In this document: positions 28,647-36,689 of the stretch, one piece after another | How the letters are laid out: every line of letters starts with the position of its first letter | Numbering within the stretch: the first letter of the stretch is position 1 | Origin: Acidianus infernus | Lineage (GTDB): Archaea > Thermoproteota > Thermoprotei_A > Sulfolobales > Sulfolobaceae | NCBI RefSeq assembly: GCF_009729545.1 | Contig: NZ_WFIY01000004.1 | Coordinates: 1,400,001-1,464,000 of the forward strand | DNA length: 64,000 bases | Direction: 5' to 3' | Position numbers and translations under genes: made by a program | Notes under the pieces: model-generated | Databases searched by the model: none | What the model was told of the DNA's origin: nothing | What the model saw: the letters and a program-made list of their open reading frames with translations, nothing else

Positions 28647-29905
28647 ACTACTTTTTTCAGCTCCTCTAATTCATTTAGTGCAACTTTCTCCCAGCTTGAA
28701 TGTTCATCTAAGAACTCCCATAATTTCTTATCATTTATTAAGTCTTCATATTCTTTGGTTGGCATATCATAAATTTTTCTTATTTCTTGTCTAAATTGAG
28801 CTAAATCACCCTCTTTAACTAATTTTACGGCGTTAAGCCCTTCGTATATTCTTCTTATTCCTGGAATTTTATATGCTATGACCGGAGTACCTAAAGCTAA
28901 GGACTCCAAAATTGTTAAAGAAAAAGAGTCAGAATGAGAAGGATAAACTAAGACTTTTGCTTTACTTACGACGTCTATTAGCTTATCTTGAGAAACAAAA
29001 CCTAAGTATTCCACATTTTTTGGTTTATTTTTCATAAAAAGTTTTTCTACTCTTTTATCAGAAAATTTTCCCATTATCACCAATTTTTTATTTTCATCAA
29101 TTTTTCTCCATATTTTTAAAAGTTCTAACACACCTTTAGCTGGACTTAACCTGGCATAAAACACCGAGTAATCTTCTTTTCCTTTATCTCTAAAGTCTAA
29201 TAGCTTCTTGTCGAACGCATTGCCAGGCTTTAGCACTCTAGTGTATATTTTTCTCATAAACGGATATATTTCTGCTAAAGGTTCTGAAACTGAAAAAGCG
29301 AACTTTACTTTCCTACTATTTATTAACTCTACCCATTTTCTCCTCCTAGGATATGATCTTAAGAATGTTACATAACATGCATACATAATCCCGCTTAATC
29401 CCATTGATTTATATGCCCTGTAAAAATGAGATAAATCTTCAGTTAATGATCCAAGAAAATTCTCGATATGAATCAAAGCACCAACGTTCCTATTTTTTGC
29501 AATTTTTGTTAGAAAATCTACCATTTGAGGAAATTCTTGTTGTGCGTAATATATATCTGCATCAATTTTACCCATTATCTTAGAAATCTCAGAATTAATT
29601 TTATATTGAGTAATATTACTATATAGATCAAATTTTAATTTAGACATATTTAGAGGAACTCTTTTTATAACTTCACTATCTATAACTTCATTAACCTTCT
29701 CTGGAATTTCAAGACCTAATGCTTTAATTTCATTATACATTTTCTTCCTAAATTCCTCGTCTTCGGACGCTCTTCTCATGTCTCCTAAAAGAGGAACATA
29801 TATTATTTCATCGACATATTTTTTCCAATATTTAATAACTTCTCTATTCCTTTTTACCCCACCGCTACCGGCCTCCAGTAAATATGAATGTAAAAGAATT
29901 CTCAT
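28643..29905 (-). CDS. GT4-family glycosyltransferase
   Basis: The 420-aa GT-B enzyme begins RILLHSYLLEAGSGGVKRN. Its donor domain has VFYARLSPAKGVLELL near residue 247 and the signature SHSDSFSLTILESLALGTPV near residue 324. It is a paralogue of the GT at 21909-23141 (shared PGNAFD, GKEDY, YLGFV, GIRRIYEGLNAVK versus AIRSVYSGLKAVK, and HSSW near the C-terminus). The helicase gene therefore lies between members of one glycosylation cluster. Donor and acceptor are unknown. Confidence 0.85.
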   Translation of the reverse strand: MRILLHSYLLEAGSGGVKRNREVIKYWKKYVDEIIYVPLLGDMRRASEDEEFRKKMYNEIKALGLEIPEKVNEVIDSEVIKRVPLNMSKLKFDLYSNITQYKINSEISKIMGKIDADIYYAQQEFPQMVDFLTKIAKNRNVGALIHIENFLGSLTEDLSHFYRAYKSMGLSGIMYACYVTFLRSYPRRRKWVELINSRKVKFAFSVSEPLAEIYPFMRKIYTRVLKPGNAFDKKLLDFRDKGKEDYSVFYARLSPAKGVLELLKIWRKIDENKKLVIMGKFSDKRVEKLFMKNKPKNVEYLGFVSQDKLIDVVSKAKVLVYPSHSDSFSLTILESLALGTPVIAYKIPGIRRIYEGLNAVKLVKEGDLAQFRQEIRKIYDMPTKEYEDLINDKKLWEFLDEHSSWEKVALNELEELKKVV

Positions 29906-30033
29906 TAAATAAGAGGCTTAAGTCTAAAAATAAAAATTACCTTCTTCGCTTATTTATTGCAAGTTTAAAACAGCTGTAGTATTGCGTATTGTATAAAAGA
30001 TAAATTATTAACAGTTCTTTAGAATTATTTTTT

Positions 30034-31893
30034 ATGGAATCCTTAGAAAGCTTATTTTACTCATCAATTATATCAAAAAATATTGATAAATATATTAAAA
30101 TTACTAAAGAAGAAGATATTAAAAATTTACCTAATAATGTTAATGCTAAATATGAATTACTTCGAGGTAACGTTACATCAAATATAGTAGCAGATTTGTC
30201 AGAACTTAAGGGTGTAGAGGATCTAGGAGACTCAATTAAAGTTCTCGCAGGAACTAAATGGAGAGATGTAATCAGCTATTCTCCAGAGCTTTGGAGCGTA
30301 ATGGACTTCTCCGTAGGTGGAACAATTAGTCTTGGAGATGAAGGCTTTGGATATAACGAATTCGGTGAGTTAGCTAATAGAGTCACTGTTGAGGCATATT
30401 TAAATGGAGAAAAATATACGGGAAAATATAGAGGAGGAATTATTTATGCTATATATATAAAAAAGGAAAATAAGCCGTTAATTTTTAAACAATATTCTGG
30501 ATCGGAAGATATAGTATTATCGAAAGTTAAATCCTTACTCTCTGAAAACGTATTACCCTTTAGAGACATTTCACTCATCAAGGATAATAATGGAACTAGA
30601 TTAGTAGTATCATATACACAAGTTAGAGAAATTTTAGTAAGGAGATATATTAGTGGTTTTTCTGAAGCGCCTCATCTATATCCTCAATTATCCAGTATAG
30701 GTAAGTTCATTTACATAGGTAAAACTGATCTACTAAATATTTCTTCTGACTTGCTAAAAAACACTAAATATGCATATTTTACCTTTAGAGGTAACTCGGC
30801 CTATTATGTCGTATCGTCTGATATAAAATTGGATATTACTTCTATTAGCCAAGAATATTCTATTGAGAAATTTAATGGATGCATTTTATGTGGTAAATGT
30901 GTAGATACATGCCCTCATAGCTATCAGAGGAATTCACCAGTTTTTTCGCCTTTAGGTTTCTTTGTACTGTCAACAATAGGAAAAGAGACGTATGTAAGCA
31001 ATTGCCATTTATGCGGCATTTGTGAAGAAGTATGCCCAGTTGATTTAAATATTGTTGATTTAATAAAACAAAAATCTACCTTAAACAGTAAAGTACCTAA
31101 TGTTCAACTTACTTTTCCATCTAAAAAGAGTATAATCCTAACTGCAATTTCTGACAATTTGCTTGAAGATGCATTAAAACTAATAAAATACTTCTCGCTA
31201 AGAGGAATAAAGCTAGGTGTAATAACGCTACCTGAGCCCTTAGAGAAGATAGTTAAAGGCCAGATTAATCTTGAAAATGCTAGAAAACTTTTGGAAAACG
31301 TTGATGAAATTATTACATTAACTCCTGAAGAAGCCAGATATCTAATTGTATTAAAGTCTGTAAAAATTCTAGACATAACTTTCGCATACTCTATATTAGA
31401 AAATATTATTAGACCGTTAATGGAAGGAAAAAGAATTCATTTTCCTTGTTTTTATTCTGAAAAGGAATTCTACGGCTGTTCATATGAAATGTTGAATTTA
31501 GCTAACAATGAAGGCTATGGAGAAAATAAGATTAATGCAGAAATTACATTATGTCCACTAGCTGCAAAAAGACTTGGAATTAAAAGTTATATTGATTTAT
31601 TAAATATAAACTTGGATATATCTGACGTTTATAAGCTTCACACGGAGATTTCTGAAACGCTTTCAACTCTAGATAGAGTATTGGAGGATGCAGAATGGTA
31701 TAAAGAAATAGAGCCAAAAATTTACGAAAAAATATTTCTTGATGCTATAGATAAAGTATTACTGAGCAAAAATTATTTTGAAATATTTTACTACTATTTG
31801 AATATTGATAAACTAGAGTTTAAAAATGAAAGAATAAAGAGCTCAGTTAAAAATGAAATAGAGAAACTACTTAGATCTAGCAATAAAGACTAA
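30034..31893 (+). CDS. FAD-domain and double [4Fe-4S] oxidoreductase (GlcD/GlcF-like fusion, reduced)
   Basis: The 619-aa protein begins with a reduced PCMH-type FAD-binding domain (IKVLAGTKWRDVI near residue 70, VGGTISLGDEGFGYNEFGEL near residue 93). It is followed by two ferredoxin motifs, CILCGKCVDTCPHS near 285 and CHLCGICEEVCPVD near 325. The C-terminal part replaces the CCG domains of GlpC/GlcF-type proteins and keeps only scattered cysteines (PCFYS, CPLAAK). The layout recalls D-lactate or glycolate dehydrogenases with fused iron-sulfur subunit, but the substrate domain after the FAD region is very short. The substrate is unknown. Its stop overlaps the 3' end of moaB. Confidence 0.7.
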   Translation: MESLESLFYSSIISKNIDKYIKITKEEDIKNLPNNVNAKYELLRGNVTSNIVADLSELKGVEDLGDSIKVLAGTKWRDVISYSPELWSVMDFSVGGTISLGDEGFGYNEFGELANRVTVEAYLNGEKYTGKYRGGIIYAIYIKKENKPLIFKQYSGSEDIVLSKVKSLLSENVLPFRDISLIKDNNGTRLVVSYTQVREILVRRYISGFSEAPHLYPQLSSIGKFIYIGKTDLLNISSDLLKNTKYAYFTFRGNSAYYVVSSDIKLDITSISQEYSIEKFNGCILCGKCVDTCPHSYQRNSPVFSPLGFFVLSTIGKETYVSNCHLCGICEEVCPVDLNIVDLIKQKSTLNSKVPNVQLTFPSKKSIILTAISDNLLEDALKLIKYFSLRGIKLGVITLPEPLEKIVKGQINLENARKLLENVDEIITLTPEEARYLIVLKSVKILDITFAYSILENIIRPLMEGKRIHFPCFYSEKEFYGCSYEMLNLANNEGYGENKINAEITLCPLAAKRLGIKSYIDLLNINLDISDVYKLHTEISETLSTLDRVLEDAEWYKEIEPKIYEKIFLDAIDKVLLSKNYFEIFYYYLNIDKLEFKNERIKSSVKNEIEKLLRSSNKD

Positions 31894-32403
31894 ATGTGGA
31901 GCCTCTGGCAAGATTAATTTCTCCATAGCTAATTTTACAGCATCTGGGGAACCAGGTAGCGCGTAAATAACCTTATCTTTTATTATTCCTGCAGTAGCTT
32001 TACTTAGATAGGCTGCAGATCTAACTTGCGGGTCTTCATAGCTTAAAAATCTAAACACTTCGCCAAAACCTTCAACTTCTCTATCAAATATCCCTCTTAA
32101 AGTTTCTACAGTGACGTCAGTTTTAGAGTATCCTGTGCCACCAGTAGATACTATAACATCAACCTCAGGATTGTCTAACGCTTCAGTAAATGCCTTTAAA
32201 ATTTTTACCTTATCGTCAGGTACTAATGAATATCCAACAAGCTTGTGGCCAGATGTGATTATTTCTTGTTTAATTATATCTCCGGATTCATCAACTATTG
32301 GCTCTTTTTTCTGCATTTTTTCATATCTTGAAGTACTTATGGTTATTACAAAAAAGTTTAGAACTTTTGGAGCTAACTCTCTATGTTGTTTATGTGAGGA
32401 CAT
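31867..32403 (-). CDS. moaB: MoaB, molybdopterin adenylyltransferase family
   Basis: The 178-aa protein activates molybdopterin with ATP in molybdenum or tungsten cofactor synthesis. Family motifs are VITISTSRY near residue 17, VIVSTGGTGYSKTDVT near 83 with the conserved GGTG and TxxD, and IYALPGSPDAVKLAMEKLI near 143. Its length is normal. It supplies cofactor for enzymes such as the molybdopterin oxidoreductase at 15424-17172. It lies 20 bases downstream of the nucleotidyltransferase-like gene on the same strand. Confidence 0.92.
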   Translation of the reverse strand: MSSHKQHRELAPKVLNFFVITISTSRYEKMQKKEPIVDESGDIIKQEIITSGHKLVGYSLVPDDKVKILKAFTEALDNPEVDVIVSTGGTGYSKTDVTVETLRGIFDREVEGFGEVFRFLSYEDPQVRSAAYLSKATAGIIKDKVIYALPGSPDAVKLAMEKLILPEAPHLVFIARSK

Positions 32404-32423
32404 AAATAATTATATACCCACTC

Positions 32424-33206
32424 CTACATAATTTTAACTTCTTGTGCAATGTCTAAATCCAAGTCTTCAAACTTCTCTCTAGAGAGTAGAGTTCCCTTAA
32501 TATAAAGCCTTAGTCCTTCTTCTAATTCAGTATATCTAGTCCTAAAACTAGTAAGAACATAACCTTCTTCTGTGAGATATTTGACGGGCAAGGAAAACGG
32601 TTTTAACGCTTTATCAATTTTTATTATCCCTTCAAACTTACCTTTCCTAATTACTTTCCCAAAATCTTCACATTCAATTATTTTAAAAGTATAGGGAATT
32701 CCTTTATAGTTCCCCTCTAGAACTCTCTTAACTTTCAAACGCAAAAAATCCTGCTTTGAAAGTCCTTCAATCTCATTGTCTTTAACTTCTACCAAAGGTG
32801 ACGTTATCCCCCTTTTTCTCATATCCATTAGTATATAATAATTTTTGCTATTAAAAGAAATTAAATCTAGATCATTTCCTTTTCCTTCATATAGATAACT
32901 TCCCGTTATTCCGACATTAAGGAAATTATTTATAAAATCATTAAATTGGGGTATAGAAACTTTAAAAGGGTCTAATACTTCCACCTCAGATAAGGGCACT
33001 AATGGAACTTCAAAACCTATTTCGTCCACGTATTTTAACAATTGAGGAAACTTTTCCCTAACTAACTGTATTGCTTCACTCATTTTCTTTATTTTTTTCT
33101 CACCAAATTTACGCGGTACTGCGACTACGTAGCCTTCTGGGTGATAACATCCTTTTACTGCCCATATTACGCCCTTGTATCTTACAAAATATCCTTCTGT
33201 TATCAT
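32424..33206 (-). CDS. Conserved protein with nucleotidyltransferase-like motif
   Basis: The 260-aa protein has GITGSYLYEGKGNDLDLIS near residue 98, the GS-x(n)-D-x-D signature of polymerase-beta-type nucleotidyltransferases. The N-terminal part is a beta-rich domain beginning TEGYFVRYKGVIWAVKGCYHP. The C-terminal 100 residues form an alpha/beta domain with no other motif. The adjacent MoaB is an adenylyltransferase of a different fold, so the pair does not settle the substrate. An RNA or protein target is possible. Confidence 0.6.
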   Translation of the reverse strand: MITEGYFVRYKGVIWAVKGCYHPEGYVVAVPRKFGEKKIKKMSEAIQLVREKFPQLLKYVDEIGFEVPLVPLSEVEVLDPFKVSIPQFNDFINNFLNVGITGSYLYEGKGNDLDLISFNSKNYYILMDMRKRGITSPLVEVKDNEIEGLSKQDFLRLKVKRVLEGNYKGIPYTFKIIECEDFGKVIRKGKFEGIIKIDKALKPFSLPVKYLTEEGYVLTSFRTRYTELEEGLRLYIKGTLLSREKFEDLDLDIAQEVKIM

Positions 33207-33246
33207 TTAGATGATTTTAAATATTAATAACTTAGCGTTTTCTTTG
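33207..33246. promoter_or_regulatory. Shared divergent promoter, 33207-33246
   Basis: A nearly palindromic A/T element (TTTAAATATTAA, 33215-33226) lies between the ATG of the leftward gene (33206) and a TTG at 33247 for the rightward gene. It stands at about the correct distance for a leaderless rightward start and may serve both directions. Confidence 0.4.
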
Positions 33247-34227
33247 TTGAAAGTAACAATAATAGGTTCTGGAATAGCTGGAAGTTCACTTTATTATATG
33301 TTCAAAAAAGCAGGTCATAACGTAAAAGTTATAGATCCACGAATTAGAAGAATCTTTCCTAGCTTAATTCACTCTTTACTTCTAGTAGGCAAAGACGTTT
33401 ATCTCTCAAAGTTAGCTTTAGACTTTTACAAAGAGTTTAATGTTGAGACTAAGGAATTTCCCTCTTTTACTATAGGAAAAATTGATGAAAAATTAATTAA
33501 GCTATGGGAAGAGTACGGAGTGAAGATTGAAGAGAAAAATATCTTTAACTCAAAAGGAATTTATGCTGTAGGAGGAGATAGACTAGTTTATATTAAGAGA
33601 ATGATAGACGAGGTGCCAATAATTAAAGAGAAAGCATCGATCGTTAAAAAAGGAAATAACGCAATAGTGAAAGTTAATGACAGATACATTGAATCGGATA
33701 TTATAATCCTTGCAGCTGGCCCTTGGAATAGTCAAATTTTTAGTGTTCCTTCCAAGAGTTATTATTGCTGGGCATCCCTCACTTTAACTCAAGATAGTAA
33801 ATTAGACAAGATGTTTATTTATGATTACGAATTAAATTTTTATTCAAGACCTTTCTTAGGCTTAGGAATTAGAACTGCAATCATAGGTGACGGAGAGGCT
33901 ATAGAGGCTAAACCTTGCCAAAGGATAAAAGTTGACCCAGAAGAGGTTATGAGTAGGGCTAGAAAAAGAGTAGGAAAATTAAGGGTTATCTATACTTCTG
34001 GAGAATTCTGTGAAGGAACTCCTGACATGAGACCTGCTTATGGAAGATTATTAGACAATCTATATTTTATAGGAGGATTCGACGGTTATGGTGCAGAAGT
34101 TGGTCCAGGAGTTGCAAGATTACTTTTTAATTTTATAACTAAAGGAGAGGAAGACAAGGATTACATTGTAGATAGGTTCAATGGAATAAAGGACTTTAAG
34201 ATAGGAAAAGAACCTCATGAATTGTAA
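33247..34227 (+). CDS. FAD-dependent oxidoreductase (DAO-like)
   Basis: From a TTG at 33247 the protein begins with KVTIIGSGIAGSSLYYMFKKAG, a classical Rossmann FAD site at the very N-terminus. The frame opens at an ATG at 33211, but that would add 12 residues over the A/T promoter element, so I prefer the TTG. The middle has IIILAAGPWNSQIF, and near the C-terminus GGFDGYGAEVGPGVARL, as in D-amino-acid oxidase/glycine oxidase-like proteins. The length is about 326 aa. The substrate, probably an amine, is unknown. Confidence 0.75.
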   Translation: MKVTIIGSGIAGSSLYYMFKKAGHNVKVIDPRIRRIFPSLIHSLLLVGKDVYLSKLALDFYKEFNVETKEFPSFTIGKIDEKLIKLWEEYGVKIEEKNIFNSKGIYAVGGDRLVYIKRMIDEVPIIKEKASIVKKGNNAIVKVNDRYIESDIIILAAGPWNSQIFSVPSKSYYCWASLTLTQDSKLDKMFIYDYELNFYSRPFLGLGIRTAIIGDGEAIEAKPCQRIKVDPEEVMSRARKRVGKLRVIYTSGEFCEGTPDMRPAYGRLLDNLYFIGGFDGYGAEVGPGVARLLFNFITKGEEDKDYIVDRFNGIKDFKIGKEPHEL

Positions 34228-34649
34228 ATTGATAAGTGCTTTAAGTAAAGTTCTTCATCGTTATTGGCCGTAACTTGCAGATGTAACATTTGTTTTTCTT
34301 CACAATTCTTGCAATCGTATAACACCCAACCACCTATAAATTCATTCCCAGAATAATATTCTATAGCTCTCCAATATTTCATTTCTATCATTTTTCTTAA
34401 TATTTTAAGGCTAAATATTGGAAATGCTACGAAATTAGGCAATTTTATATAGTAAGGCTTTAATTTTTTCAAATATGCCGGATTAACTAATACTGAAGTT
34501 TGTAAAAAACAGTCATCAAGGCTACTGACTTTTATCATTTCTATATTACCCTTATCATCTACGTAAACAGCTACGCTCCTATAGTCTTCAAATATATCTT
34601 TTAAATCATACCAAGATGGAGCAGGAGAACCAACTAAGAAACTTAACAT
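34215..34649 (-). CDS. Conserved hypothetical protein
   Basis: The 144-aa protein begins MLSFLVGSPAPSWYDLKDIF and contains AVYVDDKGNIEMIKV and GGWVLYDCKNCEEKQML. The CKNC pair near residue 115 could bind a metal together with other ligands, but no family is recognised. Its stop overlaps the 3' end of the convergent FAD oxidoreductase by 13 bases. Confidence 0.55.
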   Translation of the reverse strand: MLSFLVGSPAPSWYDLKDIFEDYRSVAVYVDDKGNIEMIKVSSLDDCFLQTSVLVNPAYLKKLKPYYIKLPNFVAFPIFSLKILRKMIEMKYWRAIEYYSGNEFIGGWVLYDCKNCEEKQMLHLQVTANNDEELYLKHLSIYNS

Positions 34650-34689
34650 GAAAATGATTTTATTTTCAGAGTTGTTAAAGTTAGTTGAA

Positions 34690-34740
34690 TATGATGACGT
34701 GACGGTTTGCTGAATGAATGAAGAGCGTTTCCCCTGACTG
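34690..34740 (+). ncRNA. C/D box sRNA (2'-O-methylation guide)
   Basis: The sequence carries a full archaeal C/D layout: C box ATGATGA (34691-34697), a 12-nt guide (34698-34709), D' box CTGA (34710-34713), C' box TGAATGA (34715-34721), a 12-nt guide (34722-34733) and D box CTGA (34734-34737). Both guide lengths are ideal for the Nop5-fibrillarin-L7Ae complex. Predicted target sequences are CAAACCGTCACG and GGGAAACGCTCT; the methylated nucleotide would pair with the fifth guide position before D' or D. A T-rich TATA-like element lies at about 34659-34667. The D box lies only 16 bases upstream of the next start codon. Confidence 0.8.
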
Positions 34741-34741
34741 A

Positions 34742-34746
34742 GAGGT
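34742..34746 (+). promoter_or_regulatory. Shine-Dalgarno site GAGGT adjacent to the sRNA
   Basis: GAGGT lies seven bases before the ATG at 34754 and matches the anti-SD of Sulfolobales 16S rRNA. It is one of the clearer SD sites in this window and comes directly after the D box of the guide RNA. Confidence 0.5.
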
Positions 34747-34753
34747 AATTCGT

Positions 34754-35386
34754 ATGAAACGCGATAATTATACTAAAGACTTACATAATATTAAATGTAG
34801 AATAATATCTAATTACGGAAATTTACCACAGATAGATGAAATATATAAAAGGCTGATAGATTTTCATAAGTTAGGATTTGTTAATATCACTCACTCGGCA
34901 TTAGAGCTTATAGTAGCAGCTTATCTAATCAAAGAAGGCTTCAAAGTATCAGTAGAGCATGAAAGTAATGGTAAGATAATTGATGTTTATGCAATAAAGG
35001 GAATAGACGTGGGAATAGAAGTTGAAACGGGATTCGTTCCCCCAAGTTTTGCTGGAAAACAAGAGGACTTCCTAATGAGTAGAATGGCCTTAAAAATAGC
35101 TAGATATAGTAATCTAGCCTCACAATTTTACATTGCAGTACCTTCATACTATATTCCTCCAGTCCCTGTAGAGCTATTAAAGGATAAAGAGAAAAGAAGC
35201 GAAGATGAAATAAGGAATCTCATGCGGTTAATTAGGAAATATCACAATAGCTTAGATGTCAATTTGTTTTCATTGAAGTCTGCTAAAATTGATGGAATAA
35301 TAATAATAAATACTACAGATCTTAAGTTAAAGATCTTTGATTATGAGGACTTCTTAAAGATTAAGAAGTACTACAGTGATATATAG
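34754..35386 (+). CDS. Predicted PD-(D/E)XK-fold protein, Sulfolobales type
   Basis: The 210-aa protein has an N-terminal helical part (DEIYKRLIDFHKLGF). A core follows: LIVAAYLIKEGFKVSVEHE, then KIIDVYAIKGIDVGIEVET near residue 78. The D-x(9)-E-x-E spacing of strands resembles PD-(D/E)XK nucleases, with Glu in place of the usual Lys, so catalysis is uncertain. It is followed by a helix and QFYIAVPSYYIPPVP. It may be a nuclease or a nuclease-derived DNA-binding protein. The guide RNA directly upstream could share its transcript. Confidence 0.5.
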   Translation: MKRDNYTKDLHNIKCRIISNYGNLPQIDEIYKRLIDFHKLGFVNITHSALELIVAAYLIKEGFKVSVEHESNGKIIDVYAIKGIDVGIEVETGFVPPSFAGKQEDFLMSRMALKIARYSNLASQFYIAVPSYYIPPVPVELLKDKEKRSEDEIRNLMRLIRKYHNSLDVNLFSLKSAKIDGIIIINTTDLKLKIFDYEDFLKIKKYYSDI

Positions 35387-36007
35387 TAAGATGAATGGAA
35401 CAAAAGGAACTAAAATATTATCGTCAACTTTACCTATTCTTTCCACTATAGTGGCCAAGATTCCAGAAATTAAGCCTGGAATAGATAGGAAATAATATCC
35501 TAAAAAGGAAGAAACTATAAACATTCCTAAAGATCCCCACCAGCCTTTAACCCTCCTTTTATATACATAATTCCTTATTATGCCAGTAACTCCGTCGCCA
35601 AAAGACATGTAAAATAAGGGCAATAACGCTACGTAAATATCTCTAGATCCAGGGTCCCAGAAATTTCTAATCAAGATCCAGCTTAATAATAAAATTGTCC
35701 CAAAAGAGAAAGTAAACCAAACTTCTCCTCTATTCTCTTTATCTTGAAACCAACTAAGCGGTTGTCTTTCTCTATGGAAAATCAAATATCCAGTTAATAG
35801 ATAAGATAGGATTATTGGAAGTAATGGTGATGAAAAAACAAAAGGAGAAACTACTGCAACCAAACCTCCACCTAAAATGTGTATAGTTTTTCTAGCAACG
35901 TAAATAGTAGTTTTTCTAGCAACGTATTTTGAGATATACAATGTAACTATCATTACCCATATGGTAAGGATTATTGCCCACGCTATATCTGTTAAAGTAA
36001 TAAACAC
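35354..36007 (-). CDS. Dolichol/phytol kinase-like membrane protein
   Basis: The 217-aa protein has about six membrane segments. It has ARKTIHILGGGLVAV near residue 38, the 'RKxxH' region of CTP-dependent polyprenol kinases. LFYMSFGDGVTGIIRNYVYKRR near residue 133 is equivalent to the family's GDG-x-A-x-L-IG motif, and GWWGSLGMF is equivalent to KSxEGS. It probably phosphorylates a polyprenol or isoprenoid alcohol, such as the dolichol used in surface glycosylation. A 24-bp tandem duplication near the N-terminus repeats YVARKTTI. Its 3' end overlaps the convergent gene by 33 bases. Confidence 0.72.
   Translation of the reverse strand: MFITLTDIAWAIILTIWVMIVTLYISKYVARKTTIYVARKTIHILGGGLVAVVSPFVFSSPLLPIILSYLLTGYLIFHRERQPLSWFQDKENRGEVWFTFSFGTILLLSWILIRNFWDPGSRDIYVALLPLFYMSFGDGVTGIIRNYVYKRRVKGWWGSLGMFIVSSFLGYYFLSIPGLISGILATIVERIGKVDDNILVPFVPFILLYITVVLLNL
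35884..35926 (-). repeat. In-frame 24-bp tandem duplication
   Basis: The 19-bp sequence at 35884-35902 recurs unchanged at 35908-35926, giving a repeat period of 24 bp. In the protein it doubles YVARKTTI just before the conserved kinase region, without changing the reading frame. Confidence 0.85.
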
Positions 36008-36045
36008 AATATTTTAGAATTTCCAAGAACTATTAAGTTTGAGCC

Positions 36046-36633
36046 GTGAGAGCATTTAAATATAATAAGACAGAAGAAGGATTACTAATACCAGATGAAA
36101 AGAACGGTAAAATTATAGTATACGTTGATAATTGGCTTGTTAAAGCTTTTGAAGGAAATAAGGAAATAACGGATTTGCAGTTTTACGTAGATAATGAAGA
36201 AAGAATCTTGATAAATAGAATAAGGGAAATTAACCCTAGTGTTAACATTTTACCGGCTTTAGCGTATCCTAATAAAGAGAGAAAAATAAGGCTTAACCAA
36301 TTATTGGGAAAAGTATTCGAGGATTACGTATATTCTATTCTCTCCAGAAAGTATAGTGTAGAGAGAAATAAGGAAATATATTCTACAATAAAAGGGATTT
36401 CTATTCATAATAAGCCCGACTTTATAGTCGAAAACAAAATAGCCATAGAAGCTAAAGTTAGAGAAAGTAACTTAGAACAAGTAACACAATATGCTAAAAA
36501 ATTCAAGTATGGTGCAATAGTCTTCCCTTATTCTGGAAAATGCAGAGTACCTAAAAATTGGATTTGTTTATTCTATCTGATGAAAGATTATAACAGACTT
36601 TACGAGTGGATAGATTCTCATTTACTTGATTAA
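36046..36633 (+). CDS. PD-(D/E)XK nuclease-like protein
   Basis: The 195-aa protein has a clear nuclease core: GKVFEDYVYSILSRKYSVE (helix with conserved Glu), then NKPDFIVENKIAIEAKVRE near residue 124, which is PD-x(n)-E-A-K. A helix with QVTQYAKKFKYGAIVFPYS follows, as in Mrr-, Hjc- or Cas4-like enzymes. The N-terminal 80 residues form a separate domain. It could cleave branched or foreign DNA. The start is GTG at 36046. No methylase or other restriction component is adjacent. Confidence 0.75.
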   Translation: MRAFKYNKTEEGLLIPDEKNGKIIVYVDNWLVKAFEGNKEITDLQFYVDNEERILINRIREINPSVNILPALAYPNKERKIRLNQLLGKVFEDYVYSILSRKYSVERNKEIYSTIKGISIHNKPDFIVENKIAIEAKVRESNLEQVTQYAKKFKYGAIVFPYSGKCRVPKNWICLFYLMKDYNRLYEWIDSHLLD

Positions 36634-36689
36634 AGAAAAAAGAGAGAATATATAGGCAAATTTTTTATCTTATTTAAGTAATTTCATAC

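Noticed and set aside
31666..31679. ACTCTAGATAGAGT resembles the SegB-like palindromes
   Set aside because: It lacks the AGTCTAGA core, lies 7 kb from the cluster and inside a gene, and is likely a chance TCTAGA occurrence.
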